Positions 1 to 7,923 of a stretch of 13,538 bases of DNA are shown piece after piece; position 1 is the stretch's first letter; every line of letters begins with the position of its first letter. Origin of the DNA: Ochromonadaceae sp. CCMP2298 (Eukaryota > Sar > Synurophyceae > Ochromonadales > Ochromonadaceae); NCBI GenBank assembly GCA_026770595.1, contig MU634288.1:1-13538 (forward strand), given 5' to 3'. The translations under genes were made by a program, and so were the position numbers. The notes under the pieces are model-generated. The model was not told the DNA's origin. It worked only from the letters and a program-made list of their open reading frames with translations, and did no database searches.

Positions 1-249
1 TAACACACCATACTGTACACTATATAGTACGTACCTGTGTGAAGTAGGTACATCACTGCCCCCACTGCCCACATATATACTATCTAATGCACACATTACA
101 CCTTACTATACACTATATAGTACGTACATGTGGTGTGCAGTGTTCAGTGTTCAGGATTCAATATTGGTTCTGTCGAGCTCGATTCGTCATTTCCTCCACT
201 ATCCACTCATCCACCATCCACTCATTCACTTTACCACTCATCCACCTAG
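1..249 (+). other. 3' part of an intron of the helicase-RdRP gene
   Basis: This AT-richer stretch has no convincing coding frame. It ends in a C/T-rich run and CCTAG at 245-249, which fits a 3' splice site directly before the GC-rich helicase frame. The in-frame TAG at 247-249 means the helicase frame cannot continue upstream without splicing. It also holds two near-identical copies of a palindrome-rich 29-mer (11-39 and 104-132). The missing helicase motif I (Walker A) must lie in exons upstream of the window. Confidence 0.6.
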
Positions 250-1515
250 GCCGTGGAGGCGGACTGCTCGGGCCTCAGCATGTGCAGGCTGTGCGGTGAG
301 TCCAAGACACGCGGCATGATAAACGACCTCGTCAGCGGGGTCTACGACGGCGTGGTCTGTACTGCGGGCTGTCTTAGCGGATTACTGACGGACAACCCTC
401 TGCTCAGTGCGGCGGATTTCTCCTGCGTGATTTTGGACGAATGCCATCACGCCACGGGCGGCCACGAGTACAAGAAGATCCTAGACATCATATTCGCGCT
501 GCCCGCCTCTCTCAGGCCACGTGTGGTGGGGCTGTCTGCCTCACCCTTCACCGTGCCGGACAGCACCAACGCTAGTCGGGATGCACTGGAGATGCGACGG
601 ACGTTTGGTGGGGCGCCGATCTTTCGCCCTGTGTCTTCACATATTGCTGGTTCTGCCGAAGCTGGCAGTGATATTTACGAGATGGTGAGCGACTCTCCTG
701 CCAGCATGCAGTTCAAGCAGCAGCTGCTGTGCGAGATGCAGGCCAGTGCCGCGCAGATCAACACGGTAGCTGGGTGTCAGCTGATTGATCTCACCTGTGT
801 GTCCAAGAGTCTGCCTCGGTTCATCGGTGATGTGCGGGGGGTGAATATGCATCACGAGATTCTGGGCGCTCTGGCTGCAGAGCACAGGCGGTTAATAAAG
901 GCGCAGTGTGAGAGAATCTGGTCGCTGGTCAATGCGCACGAGCTTGCGGATGTGTTGGGTGTGGGGGCGGCGGTGCGGGAGCTGAGGGCTTGCGGGATCA
1001 CCCACACGGTCCATGTGGGGGACGAATCAATATCCAAGCGGTTTGAGCTGCTGCTGCACTACTTGAGGCCAGCTGGCTCCCCCCCTCGTGCTATCGTGTT
1101 TGTGGGCACGCGCAGTGCTGCCAAGGCAGTGACGGTAGCACTGGTGGAGCACGGCGTCCGGGCCAGACTCATCGTGGGTCACGGCGGAAGCGACGGTATG
1201 ATGTGGGACTCGGGGGAGTTCGGGCAGAAGGCAGCTATCGGTGCGCTGAGAGAGGGCTCAGTGGACGTGCTGGTCTCTACGTCGGTGCTGGAGGAGGGGC
1301 TGGATGTGGCTGCGTGCGACCTGGTGGTGCGCATGTCGGGTGCGGCAGGCCTCACTGCCCTCGCACTCATACAGTCCCGGGGACGAGCACGGTGCGCCAA
1401 AAACGGCAAGCTGGTGGTGATTGTCAACTCGGACGAGCGGGAGCAGGTGCGCAGGGTGCAGAGTCAGGAGCAGGCGATGACGCGCATACTGGACAGCCTA
1501 GCCATATCGCAAAAT
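250..1515 (+). CDS. Dicer/RIG-I-type helicase exon of a helicase-RdRP-nucleotidyltransferase fusion (5' partial)
   Basis: This exon encodes about 422 residues of a superfamily 2 RNA helicase of the Dicer/RIG-I type, expected to translocate on or remodel double-stranded RNA using ATP. Numbering from base 250, motif II is DECH at residues 63-66, followed by two His-rich positions as in Dicer (DECHH). Motif III-like SASP is at 96-99. The second RecA lobe has the motif V-like VSTSVLEEGLDVA and motif VI QSRGRAR at 375-381. The 170 or so residues between the lobes are largely helical in character and fit the Dicer/RIG-I insertion domain. Motif I is absent because the gene starts outside the window. 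The start at 250 is a predicted phase-0 splice acceptor, not a start codon; position 253 is GTG. The end at 1515 is a phase-0 donor (AAT then GTGAGA). Without splicing the frame would run on to a stop at 1582-1584 through poor-quality sequence. That this exon joins the RdRP exon is inferred from the splice sites and from the Dictyostelium precedent. Confidence 0.85.
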
Positions 1516-1668
1516 GTGAGAACGATTACATATTCCCCACCTACTGCCTACACATCGTTATCATTATTGTTGCGGTTTTTATAACTGCACAACTGCATTC
1601 TAAATCCAGCTCGTTCTCACATGCACAGCCATCACATCTCTACCTCTTCCTCTTCTTCTCACCCCTAG
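1516..1668 (+). other. Intron joining helicase and RdRP exons
   Basis: The 153-bp intron has a GTGAGA donor and a strong pyrimidine-rich acceptor, with a C/T run from about 1636 to 1666 ending in CCCCTAG. Composition drops from GC-rich coding sequence to AT-rich sequence at the donor. Splicing is phase 0 and joins the residues SQN to MPSPE without a stop. An in-frame TAA at 1582-1584 is removed. The downstream exon begins with ATG, so a two-gene reading is possible but less likely. Confidence 0.7.
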
Positions 1669-4600
1669 ATGCCCTCACCCGAGGCGACTGCCATCTATAA
1701 CGAATTAGCAGGCGGCCTGTCGGCCACATGGGAAAATGCAGACGATTCCGAGGAGGGGGAGGAGGAGGGGGGGGGTCCGAACTTAAAGGCCACATCGGCG
1801 TGCGAGTTCCTTCTGTGCGGAGGAGGACAGCAGGCCAAGAGGTGCACTAGGCAGAGAGACCTGGCCTTGAGTGTGAACACGGCCAGCGCAGGGTGTGTGG
1901 TTCTGAGCAAGTTCGAGGAGATCAGCTGCGCCCCTGTGCACGCCATCAGCATGACCGGAGATCTGCTGGTGCTCGTGGGGCTGCGGTGGAGGCGGCGGCC
2001 CAAGGGCGTGAAAGTCAGTCCCTACGCATACCTCAGCGGGCACTGCCGATGGGACTATCGCTGCGGAGCCGGGGGTAGGTGCCAGGTGTACTCGCTGGAG
2101 TCGAACAGCGCCCCGTCCAGCTCGATCTCGAATATATTCCCTGTGTCACTGCGCGCATGCTGCTTCGCCGATAGAAGCACCGTGCTGCTCTCGCGGTCGA
2201 GCTTGGACTTCGAGCAGCAGTATGGGATGTCACTGGCATTCACCTCCAGCGGCATCGATATCGAATTCACCTCTCCTGAAGACGAGGCGGCGGATTGGCA
2301 CGTCTGGGATGAAGGTCTCGGGGAGGTGGGGAAGCCGGATCGCACCCTGATCCACATCCCCTACGCACACACTGCCCACTTCGCTGTGCTGACCCAAGAC
2401 GCCTCCGGCACTGTCCGCCTGATGCTGCCGCTCACTCGCGCGCCTGCCCTGTATAAGGTCCATGTGTTACGCAACGGGAAAATATTTTACACGCGCATTG
2501 TGAAGAAGGAGATGTCTCCGAACCCGGCTGCTGTGCTGCTATCCGAGGCGACTGCTCTGTGCCTCGACTTACGGAGCGGTGATGATCTGCGGGCGAGTGT
2601 TATGCGAACTGCTTCTCTGTTCGGGCTGAGCGTGGTGGAGACACATCTGGCAGCGGTCACATCCGACCTCTCCCCTCTCTCCCCTACTGTTCACTCCTCC
2701 CCGTGGTGGCCGCATCTGGCCTACCTAGTGGAATGCATTACATCACGCGCGGCCCAGTTGTGTGTGCTACCAGAGCACATCTCGCACCTGTGGTCTGCGG
2801 TCGCCACTGCGGCAGGTGATCCCAGGGTGGATCCCAGAGACCTCGACTCAGCGCTGCGGCTCCTGCTCGCTGACTACTCCGACCCCACCTCTCGCTACTT
2901 CGACACCCTTCTGTGGGGCCCGCTGCCCGAGATCTTTGCGCGATATGCAGTATCATGCTCTCGTGATGCTCGACGGGGAGGCCTGGTGCATGGGGCGGAG
3001 TTCGCTGAGGTGCTGAGCGTGTGCGTGACACCGCTGCGGGAGCTCACGCTAGCACCCCTGCTGGTCAAGTCCTCCAGGCTGTACCGCCAGTGGCCCCAAG
3101 CTCGCTTCATGGTAGTGCTGTTTCGGGGAGAGGCGGGGGAGGGAGCGCTCGGGCTGGGGCCGGGGTTTGCCGATCGGGTGGGGGCGGTGCTGATCCAGGG
3201 ACTAGAGGTGGGCGGGAGCAGGTTCGGGTTTTTATGCTGCAGCAGCTCGCAGCTACGCGAGCAGAGAGCCATATTTACTGACTGGCCTGATCCCGACGCT
3301 ATTCGAAAGAGCTTCCTGCCCTCCTATGCGGAGCTGAAGCCCGCAGCGCAGGTCTCTCGGCTGGGTCTGTTCTGCACTGCGGATTGGGCCACCATTGACA
3401 TCGACCCATGCATGCTGCGCCAGCTGCCGGATAGACAGACAGCGGACGGGCACTTGCTCACGGATGGTGCAGGAGAGATCAGTGCTGCGCTGCTTGCCAG
3501 GGCCTGCGCTGCGATGGACCCTGCAGGACCGGCCTCCCAGTGTTCGGCTATCCACATCCGCCTGGGGGGCTGCAAGGGCGTGCTCACGGTCAACGGGCAG
3601 CTGCAGGGGGAGTGCATCGCCATTCGGCCGAGCATGATGAAGTGCGTCAGCGCGCACACCACTCTGTGCGTGATAAAGCCTGCCAAGTACAGGTCTGTGC
3701 GGCTGAACAGAGAGGTCATCACGCTGCTGGAAGGCCTGGCCATGGCACATGAGTGCGAGTGGTCTGCACAGCTGGGAGAGTACCTCATCGAGCTGCAGGA
3801 CGCCCACGTGCGCTTGATTACGCGCATGTTCATCGACCCACAGCTAGCCCTGCAAGCCCTCACACCGCACATCCCAGCCGCCGCGTGCATGGAAGCTCTG
3901 CCTGACGTGCTGCTTTCGGATCCCTACTGGCTCGCCCAGCTGCAGTGCGTGTACCGCCACGAAGTGCGCCTGCTGCGTACGAAGACGCACATCCCCCTAT
4001 CTGGTGGGTGCCTCCTCATGGGCATTCCCGACCCCACCTGCACCCTGCGCGCCGGCCAGGTGTTTGTGTGCATCAATGAGGACAAGGAGGAGAGCGTGGA
4101 CAGGGTGTTGGATGTGGACCTGCTCGTCTACCGCAACCCATGCCTCCACCCCGGAGACTTGCAGCGCGTGACAGCGGTGCGATGCAATGCGCTGGAGGCT
4201 TTGGGTCTATGCAACGTGCTGGTATTCCCTGTGGACGCGTGTGGGCCCTCCATAGCGCACGACTGCAGCGGGGGCGATTTGGACGGGGACTGTTTCTCCG
4301 TATTGTGGGACCCGCACCTCATCCCTCCTAGGGGCCTTATGATGGACGCTGAGGACTACGATGCGCTGGCCAGAGCCAACAAAGAGCGCACTGTCGAACA
4401 AGAGCGTGGCCCAGCTGTGCGCAGCGCTGAGACGTTCTTCGTGGAGGTGCTCAAGAGCAGCAGCAGCCTGGGCCAGCTCGCCAACCTGCACCTCGCTCTG
4501 TGCGACCAGCTGCCCGGCGGTGCCTGCCACCAAATGGCCATGATGGTCGCCCAGGCGCAGGCTGTCGCGGTCGACTTTCCGAAGACAGGGGTGGCTCCGG

Positions 4601-7600
4601 AGGTGCCTAGTGAGGCCATCGAGCAGGTGAAGGAGGAGGGCCACCCGGACTTCATGGAGAAGGTCAAGAAGGAATCCTACGAGAGCAGCCGCATCCTGGG
4701 ACAGCTGTATCGCCGCTGCCGCGATCTGGACGAGGATGTTTTCGAACGCGTGAGCCCAGCCCCCATGGTGCATCCGGTGCTTCTGAGCATCCCAGGCTGG
4801 GAGCCCTACCTCGCCGCAGCCTCGAACACCTTCTCCATGTTTCTGCGAGACGTTCGCCAACTGATGCTGCAGTTCGGGCTCAGGAGAGAGGCGGAGCTGT
4901 GGACCGCGCTGCCTCTCCGGTGGGGCCCAGTGCACTCGGTCGACAAGGGTCGCGCATCGGCTGCACTGCGCGCTACAGCGAGGCTGCTGACTGCACAGTA
5001 CGCACAGCACTTCCTGGGAGATAAAAAGCTCAAAACGGAGGGCGACGTGGGCGCCAAGCTGGCTGCATGGTATCGAGCATCCCTGCGGCGGGCGGACGGG
5101 CTGGGCGCAGGCTTCGCGTGGGTGATGCTGCCGCACATGAAGAAAATCTTGCAGAGCCAGTCTCGCAGGTCTGGTGCTCTGGGGCAGATTTCCGCCTCCA
5201 GTGTGCGGTTCGTGTCGGAGCAGCTGCCAGTGCTGAGGGCGCAGCTTCCCCCCAGAATGGCTGCCTTCCAGTACATGCAGAAGGCGCTGTCTGGTGCGGC
5301 TCTGTCTCAGCACCTCCGCCTGCAGCTGTACGGGTCTGCGTCCCTGGGACTGTGCGACGCAGAGTCCGATGCGGATATCTACGTGCTTGCAGAGCCCCGA
5401 GAGGCGTTCGTGAAGGTGGACGATCGACACAGTATGGTGAATCTTCCGGATGTGAAGTGGTACAGATACGTGCTGCAGACTGTCGTGTCTCCGGTGATAG
5501 ACGAATTTGTGAAATCGAAGCACGACACCACCATGGCTGGGCGGCCGCTGATTTCGTGCGAGGTGGAGGTGCCGGTGATGGGGGCGATGGGAAGGCAGAC
5601 CAGCTGGAACGATGCTGACAGCTCAGACAGCGAGAGAGAGGAGGGAGAGGGGGAGGGGGAGGGGGAGGGAGAGGGAGAGAAGGAAGAGGGGCAGGGAGAG
5701 GGAGAGAGGGGGCAAGCTCAGGAGCAGTCGGAGTATGACCTCCATGACTACAGCATGGAGCACGTGGAGCTAATCCGCATCGACCTCTGCATGCATGCAG
5801 ACGGGTTTCACAAGGCGCAGCTCATCCAGAACCTATACCGTAAAAACGATGTGTGGTATTTGCTGTTCGCTGCGCTCTTTCGCTGGGGCCGATCAGTTGG
5901 CGTCCTATCCTCTGCCTCTACCTCGTCAGAGGCGCTGCTGAAGACAGGCGAGTGGCAGGCGCTGATCCTGAGCACGCTTGCACCCGAGGTGGGGTTGGTA
6001 TCCGTGAGTGATTCCCCCGGGGGTCCATGGGGCCTGGAAGACTGCTGCACCGCAGTCAAGCGAGGACACACAAAAGGGCCGAAAGCAAGAGACCAGCACC
6101 TGCTTGCTGAGCTCGTGCTGTCCTTCTTCGAGCGCCTGGGAGCCCCCCCTGCAGGCTTCGTCTACCAGTGGCCCATCCCTGGAGGCGCCGAGCACCGCGT
6201 GTCCAGAGAAGTCATGCGCGAGCTGTCTGTACTGTGCAAAGAGGCCTATCGCCTGCTGGTGCTGACTCGAGACCTCAGCTTCGTCACGAACCAGCAGTCA
6301 GGGGGCGATGAAGGCCACATGACCAGGACCCTCTCCCGTGCTGTAAGCGCCTACTTCTCTAATGCACTGGACTGGCATGCTCGGAGGCTGTCGCTCAAGT
6401 CCACAGCCACTGTGCTGCTCGTGACTCAGCCAGACAGTGCCCGGATCGTGCTCACGGCTACTGGCAGCCATCTGGCGCTGCAGCGGCTGCAGAGCGAGCT
6501 GACCAGCACGTGCAACCTGTCGAGTGTGGTGAATGCAGGCAGCTTGTCCAGCAATATGAGCCGCATGTTCATGGAGGGCGCAACAGCCATCATGGCGGGT
6601 GGCAGCGCTGCTCTAGAGCGCACGACTCGCCTGTGCTTCAAACCTTTCGACGGAGTACACACACCGCGCCACGCGCTCCTCACCCGCTACGTGCCTGTGC
6701 TAGCTCAGCCCCTGCCCCCGCTGGATGAGTGGTTTCAGCCAGCAGCAGTGCAGCTATCGCGCGCCCTGTACAGTCAGCTGCGCAGTCTGGAGGCCCAGGA
6801 CGACCTGTCCGGCACCCTCCGAGGCGCCCTGTCCATCTCCTTCACCCTGGGCAACTTCTACTGCCTGCGGGTGACTGAGTCGCGCATGTACGAGCAGTGC
6901 GGGGGACAGGTGCCCGTGGAGGCATTCCAAGACGCCATTACAACCTCTAAGCGCAATCGCAAGGCAGCCTTTAGGGCAGAGTACGACGAGGACAGTCAGC
7001 GGGCGCAGAAAGCTCAGAGCCCGTGCCAGCAGGATCGCGATGCTGTCTCCATGGTTCGCCTCCCCAAGGTCGGCACCGCAGGCCCCAACGCCGATAACGA
7101 TCAGGAATATAGTCCTAGGCTCCTAACGCGCCCTAGGCATGCAGTGGTGGCGATTGGATTCGCGCCCACTCTCATTGCCACTGAGGAGGATGTGGGTGAT
7201 GTGTCTCACATGCGTGACGCCCTTCGCCGCGCAGAGCGGGTGCTGCTGAGTTGCGGGTTCGTTGTGGACAGAGCGGCATCGGCCCCCCTGCACGTGCACG
7301 TTAATGTGAAGGTGTCCTCCTCCTACTCTGCACGCGCTCGGTTCAGCATTCAGCAGGAGGGCAATCCCACGCAGGGTAACTCCCATGACCCTACGCAGCG
7401 GCTGAGGCTGGAGTCCCTCACAGAGGGCCACCTCTACTGGCTGCACGGCACTGTGCTCGCATGCCAGCTGCCCTCAGAGCCCAAGGGCGCCCTGAAGCGA
7501 TCCTTCGACCTCCGGCTGCAGGTCAAGACTGCCCCAGCCTTGGAGGACGATTCAGACATGGTACGCGCAGTGCTGGGGGACAGCGGCTGCTCTCCTCCTG

Positions 7601-7923
7601 TGTACGTGGCGGGTGGACAGCTCAAGCTCGCCCCCCACGTGTTGAGGAGCTCCGCGTCCTTCCGGGGTGGCTCTGTGGTCTATGCGGGGCACGACAAGGC
7701 GCGCACAGTGCTACGGCATGGGGGGGGCCTGGTGGCGTACCTCTCTCACGTGGAGGAGTACTCGGGGCGAGACCTGAAAGTACGTACTGTGAGGGCTGCC
7801 ATGACCTTCCACGTCGACCCGCAGAGGTTCCTGGACGTGGACTGTGCAGAGGTGCAGCGGCGGTTGCACTGCGTACTGCAGCTACTGGACATGGTTAGGG
7901 CGGGGTGCGCGCACATGGCATGA
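1669..7923 (+). CDS. Cellular RNA-dependent RNA polymerase fused to a nucleotidyltransferase (3' exon of the fusion gene)
   Basis: An uninterrupted frame of 2084 residues. It copies single-stranded RNA into double-stranded RNA for small-RNA production (family knowledge) and carries a second, terminal-transferase-like module. Residue numbers count from 1669. Residues 1-160 are unassigned and acidic near the start. Residues about 160-620 resemble the N-terminal part of eukaryotic RDRs. The catalytic region shows RLGGCKG at 631-637, NPCLHPGD at 823-830, the metal-binding DLDGD at 870-874, and AVDFPKTG at 967-974, all RDR hallmarks. Next comes a polymerase-beta-like nucleotidyltransferase: GS at 1222-1223, SDAD at 1233-1236 and a third Asp at 1372, followed by a helical region like the poly(A)-polymerase central domain to about 1500. 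A Glu/Gly-rich insert (about 1308-1359) splits the domain between the second and third Asp. Residues 1500-2084 are unassigned. All catalytic residues I can identify are intact, so it is probably active. The protein probably acts in RNA silencing; the template is unknown. Translation could also start at ATG 1669, but the upstream helicase exon and splice sites favour a fusion. Confidence 0.93.
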   Translation: MPSPEATAIYNELAGGLSATWENADDSEEGEEEGGGPNLKATSACEFLLCGGGQQAKRCTRQRDLALSVNTASAGCVVLSKFEEISCAPVHAISMTGDLLVLVGLRWRRRPKGVKVSPYAYLSGHCRWDYRCGAGGRCQVYSLESNSAPSSSISNIFPVSLRACCFADRSTVLLSRSSLDFEQQYGMSLAFTSSGIDIEFTSPEDEAADWHVWDEGLGEVGKPDRTLIHIPYAHTAHFAVLTQDASGTVRLMLPLTRAPALYKVHVLRNGKIFYTRIVKKEMSPNPAAVLLSEATALCLDLRSGDDLRASVMRTASLFGLSVVETHLAAVTSDLSPLSPTVHSSPWWPHLAYLVECITSRAAQLCVLPEHISHLWSAVATAAGDPRVDPRDLDSALRLLLADYSDPTSRYFDTLLWGPLPEIFARYAVSCSRDARRGGLVHGAEFAEVLSVCVTPLRELTLAPLLVKSSRLYRQWPQARFMVVLFRGEAGEGALGLGPGFADRVGAVLIQGLEVGGSRFGFLCCSSSQLREQRAIFTDWPDPDAIRKSFLPSYAELKPAAQVSRLGLFCTADWATIDIDPCMLRQLPDRQTADGHLLTDGAGEISAALLARACAAMDPAGPASQCSAIHIRLGGCKGVLTVNGQLQGECIAIRPSMMKCVSAHTTLCVIKPAKYRSVRLNREVITLLEGLAMAHECEWSAQLGEYLIELQDAHVRLITRMFIDPQLALQALTPHIPAAACMEALPDVLLSDPYWLAQLQCVYRHEVRLLRTKTHIPLSGGCLLMGIPDPTCTLRAGQVFVCINEDKEESVDRVLDVDLLVYRNPCLHPGDLQRVTAVRCNALEALGLCNVLVFPVDACGPSIAHDCSGGDLDGDCFSVLWDPHLIPPRGLMMDAEDYDALARANKERTVEQERGPAVRSAETFFVEVLKSSSSLGQLANLHLALCDQLPGGACHQMAMMVAQAQAVAVDFPKTGVAPEVPSEAIEQVKEEGHPDFMEKVKKESYESSRILGQLYRRCRDLDEDVFERVSPAPMVHPVLLSIPGWEPYLAAASNTFSMFLRDVRQLMLQFGLRREAELWTALPLRWGPVHSVDKGRASAALRATARLLTAQYAQHFLGDKKLKTEGDVGAKLAAWYRASLRRADGLGAGFAWVMLPHMKKILQSQSRRSGALGQISASSVRFVSEQLPVLRAQLPPRMAAFQYMQKALSGAALSQHLRLQLYGSASLGLCDAESDADIYVLAEPREAFVKVDDRHSMVNLPDVKWYRYVLQTVVSPVIDEFVKSKHDTTMAGRPLISCEVEVPVMGAMGRQTSWNDADSSDSEREEGEGEGEGEGEGEKEEGQGEGERGQAQEQSEYDLHDYSMEHVELIRIDLCMHADGFHKAQLIQNLYRKNDVWYLLFAALFRWGRSVGVLSSASTSSEALLKTGEWQALILSTLAPEVGLVSVSDSPGGPWGLEDCCTAVKRGHTKGPKARDQHLLAELVLSFFERLGAPPAGFVYQWPIPGGAEHRVSREVMRELSVLCKEAYRLLVLTRDLSFVTNQQSGGDEGHMTRTLSRAVSAYFSNALDWHARRLSLKSTATVLLVTQPDSARIVLTATGSHLALQRLQSELTSTCNLSSVVNAGSLSSNMSRMFMEGATAIMAGGSAALERTTRLCFKPFDGVHTPRHALLTRYVPVLAQPLPPLDEWFQPAAVQLSRALYSQLRSLEAQDDLSGTLRGALSISFTLGNFYCLRVTESRMYEQCGGQVPVEAFQDAITTSKRNRKAAFRAEYDEDSQRAQKAQSPCQQDRDAVSMVRLPKVGTAGPNADNDQEYSPRLLTRPRHAVVAIGFAPTLIATEEDVGDVSHMRDALRRAERVLLSCGFVVDRAASAPLHVHVNVKVSSSYSARARFSIQQEGNPTQGNSHDPTQRLRLESLTEGHLYWLHGTVLACQLPSEPKGALKRSFDLRLQVKTAPALEDDSDMVRAVLGDSGCSPPVYVAGGQLKLAPHVLRSSASFRGGSVVYAGHDKARTVLRHGGGLVAYLSHVEEYSGRDLKVRTVRAAMTFHVDPQRFLDVDCAEVQRRLHCVLQLLDMVRAGCAHMA
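4276..4290 (+). other. RdRP catalytic motif DLDGD
   Basis: Codons for DLDGD inside the context SGGDLDGD. In cellular RdRPs the three Asp residues hold the catalytic metal. This is the form seen in the canonical RDR/QDE-1 group and differs from the GDD of viral RdRPs. Confidence 0.95.
5281..6170 (+). other. Embedded nucleotidyltransferase (Cid12/TUTase/poly(A) polymerase-like) domain
   Basis: The frame encodes GSASLGL, SDADIYV and, after an insert, IRIDL, which together match the three-Asp active site of polymerase-beta-type RNA nucleotidyltransferases (D1234, D1236, D1372). A following segment with RKNDVWYLLFAALFRWGR and ELVLSFFERLG resembles the helical central/PAP-associated region. Such enzymes add untemplated A or U to RNA 3' ends; nucleotide choice cannot be read from the sequence. 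The spacing between the second and third Asp (136 residues) is far longer than the roughly 50-60 usual for the family because of the acidic insert. Confidence 0.8.
5620..5715 (+). repeat. Purine-only GAG/GGG-type coding repeat (Glu/Gly-rich insert)
   Basis: A nearly pure G/A tract of GAGGGG and GAGGGA hexamers encodes alternating Glu-Gly and continues as Glu/Gln/Gly-rich sequence. It is a low-complexity, probably disordered and charged loop within the nucleotidyltransferase domain. Its length is likely to vary between strains, as simple repeats do. The core 5649-5669 has four G runs separated by single A bases. Confidence 0.9.

Noticed and set aside
1203-1700. Plus-strand open frame overlapping the end of the helicase and the intron
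   Set aside because: It is out of frame with motifs V and VI, and its translation is a Gly/Ala/Arg-rich shadow.
4276-4290. Possibility that the RdRP is an integrated viral polymerase
   Set aside because: The DLDGD motif, NPCLHPGD and AVDFPKTG belong to the cellular RDR/QDE-1 two-barrel family, not to viral RdRPs with GDD.
4207-5523. Long minus-strand open frame (about 438 codons) opposite the RdRP
   Set aside because: It lies opposite the conserved RdRP core including DLDGD and AVDFPKTG. Long antisense frames are expected in GC-rich coding DNA, and its translation is rich in His, Gln and Arg with no recognisable domain.
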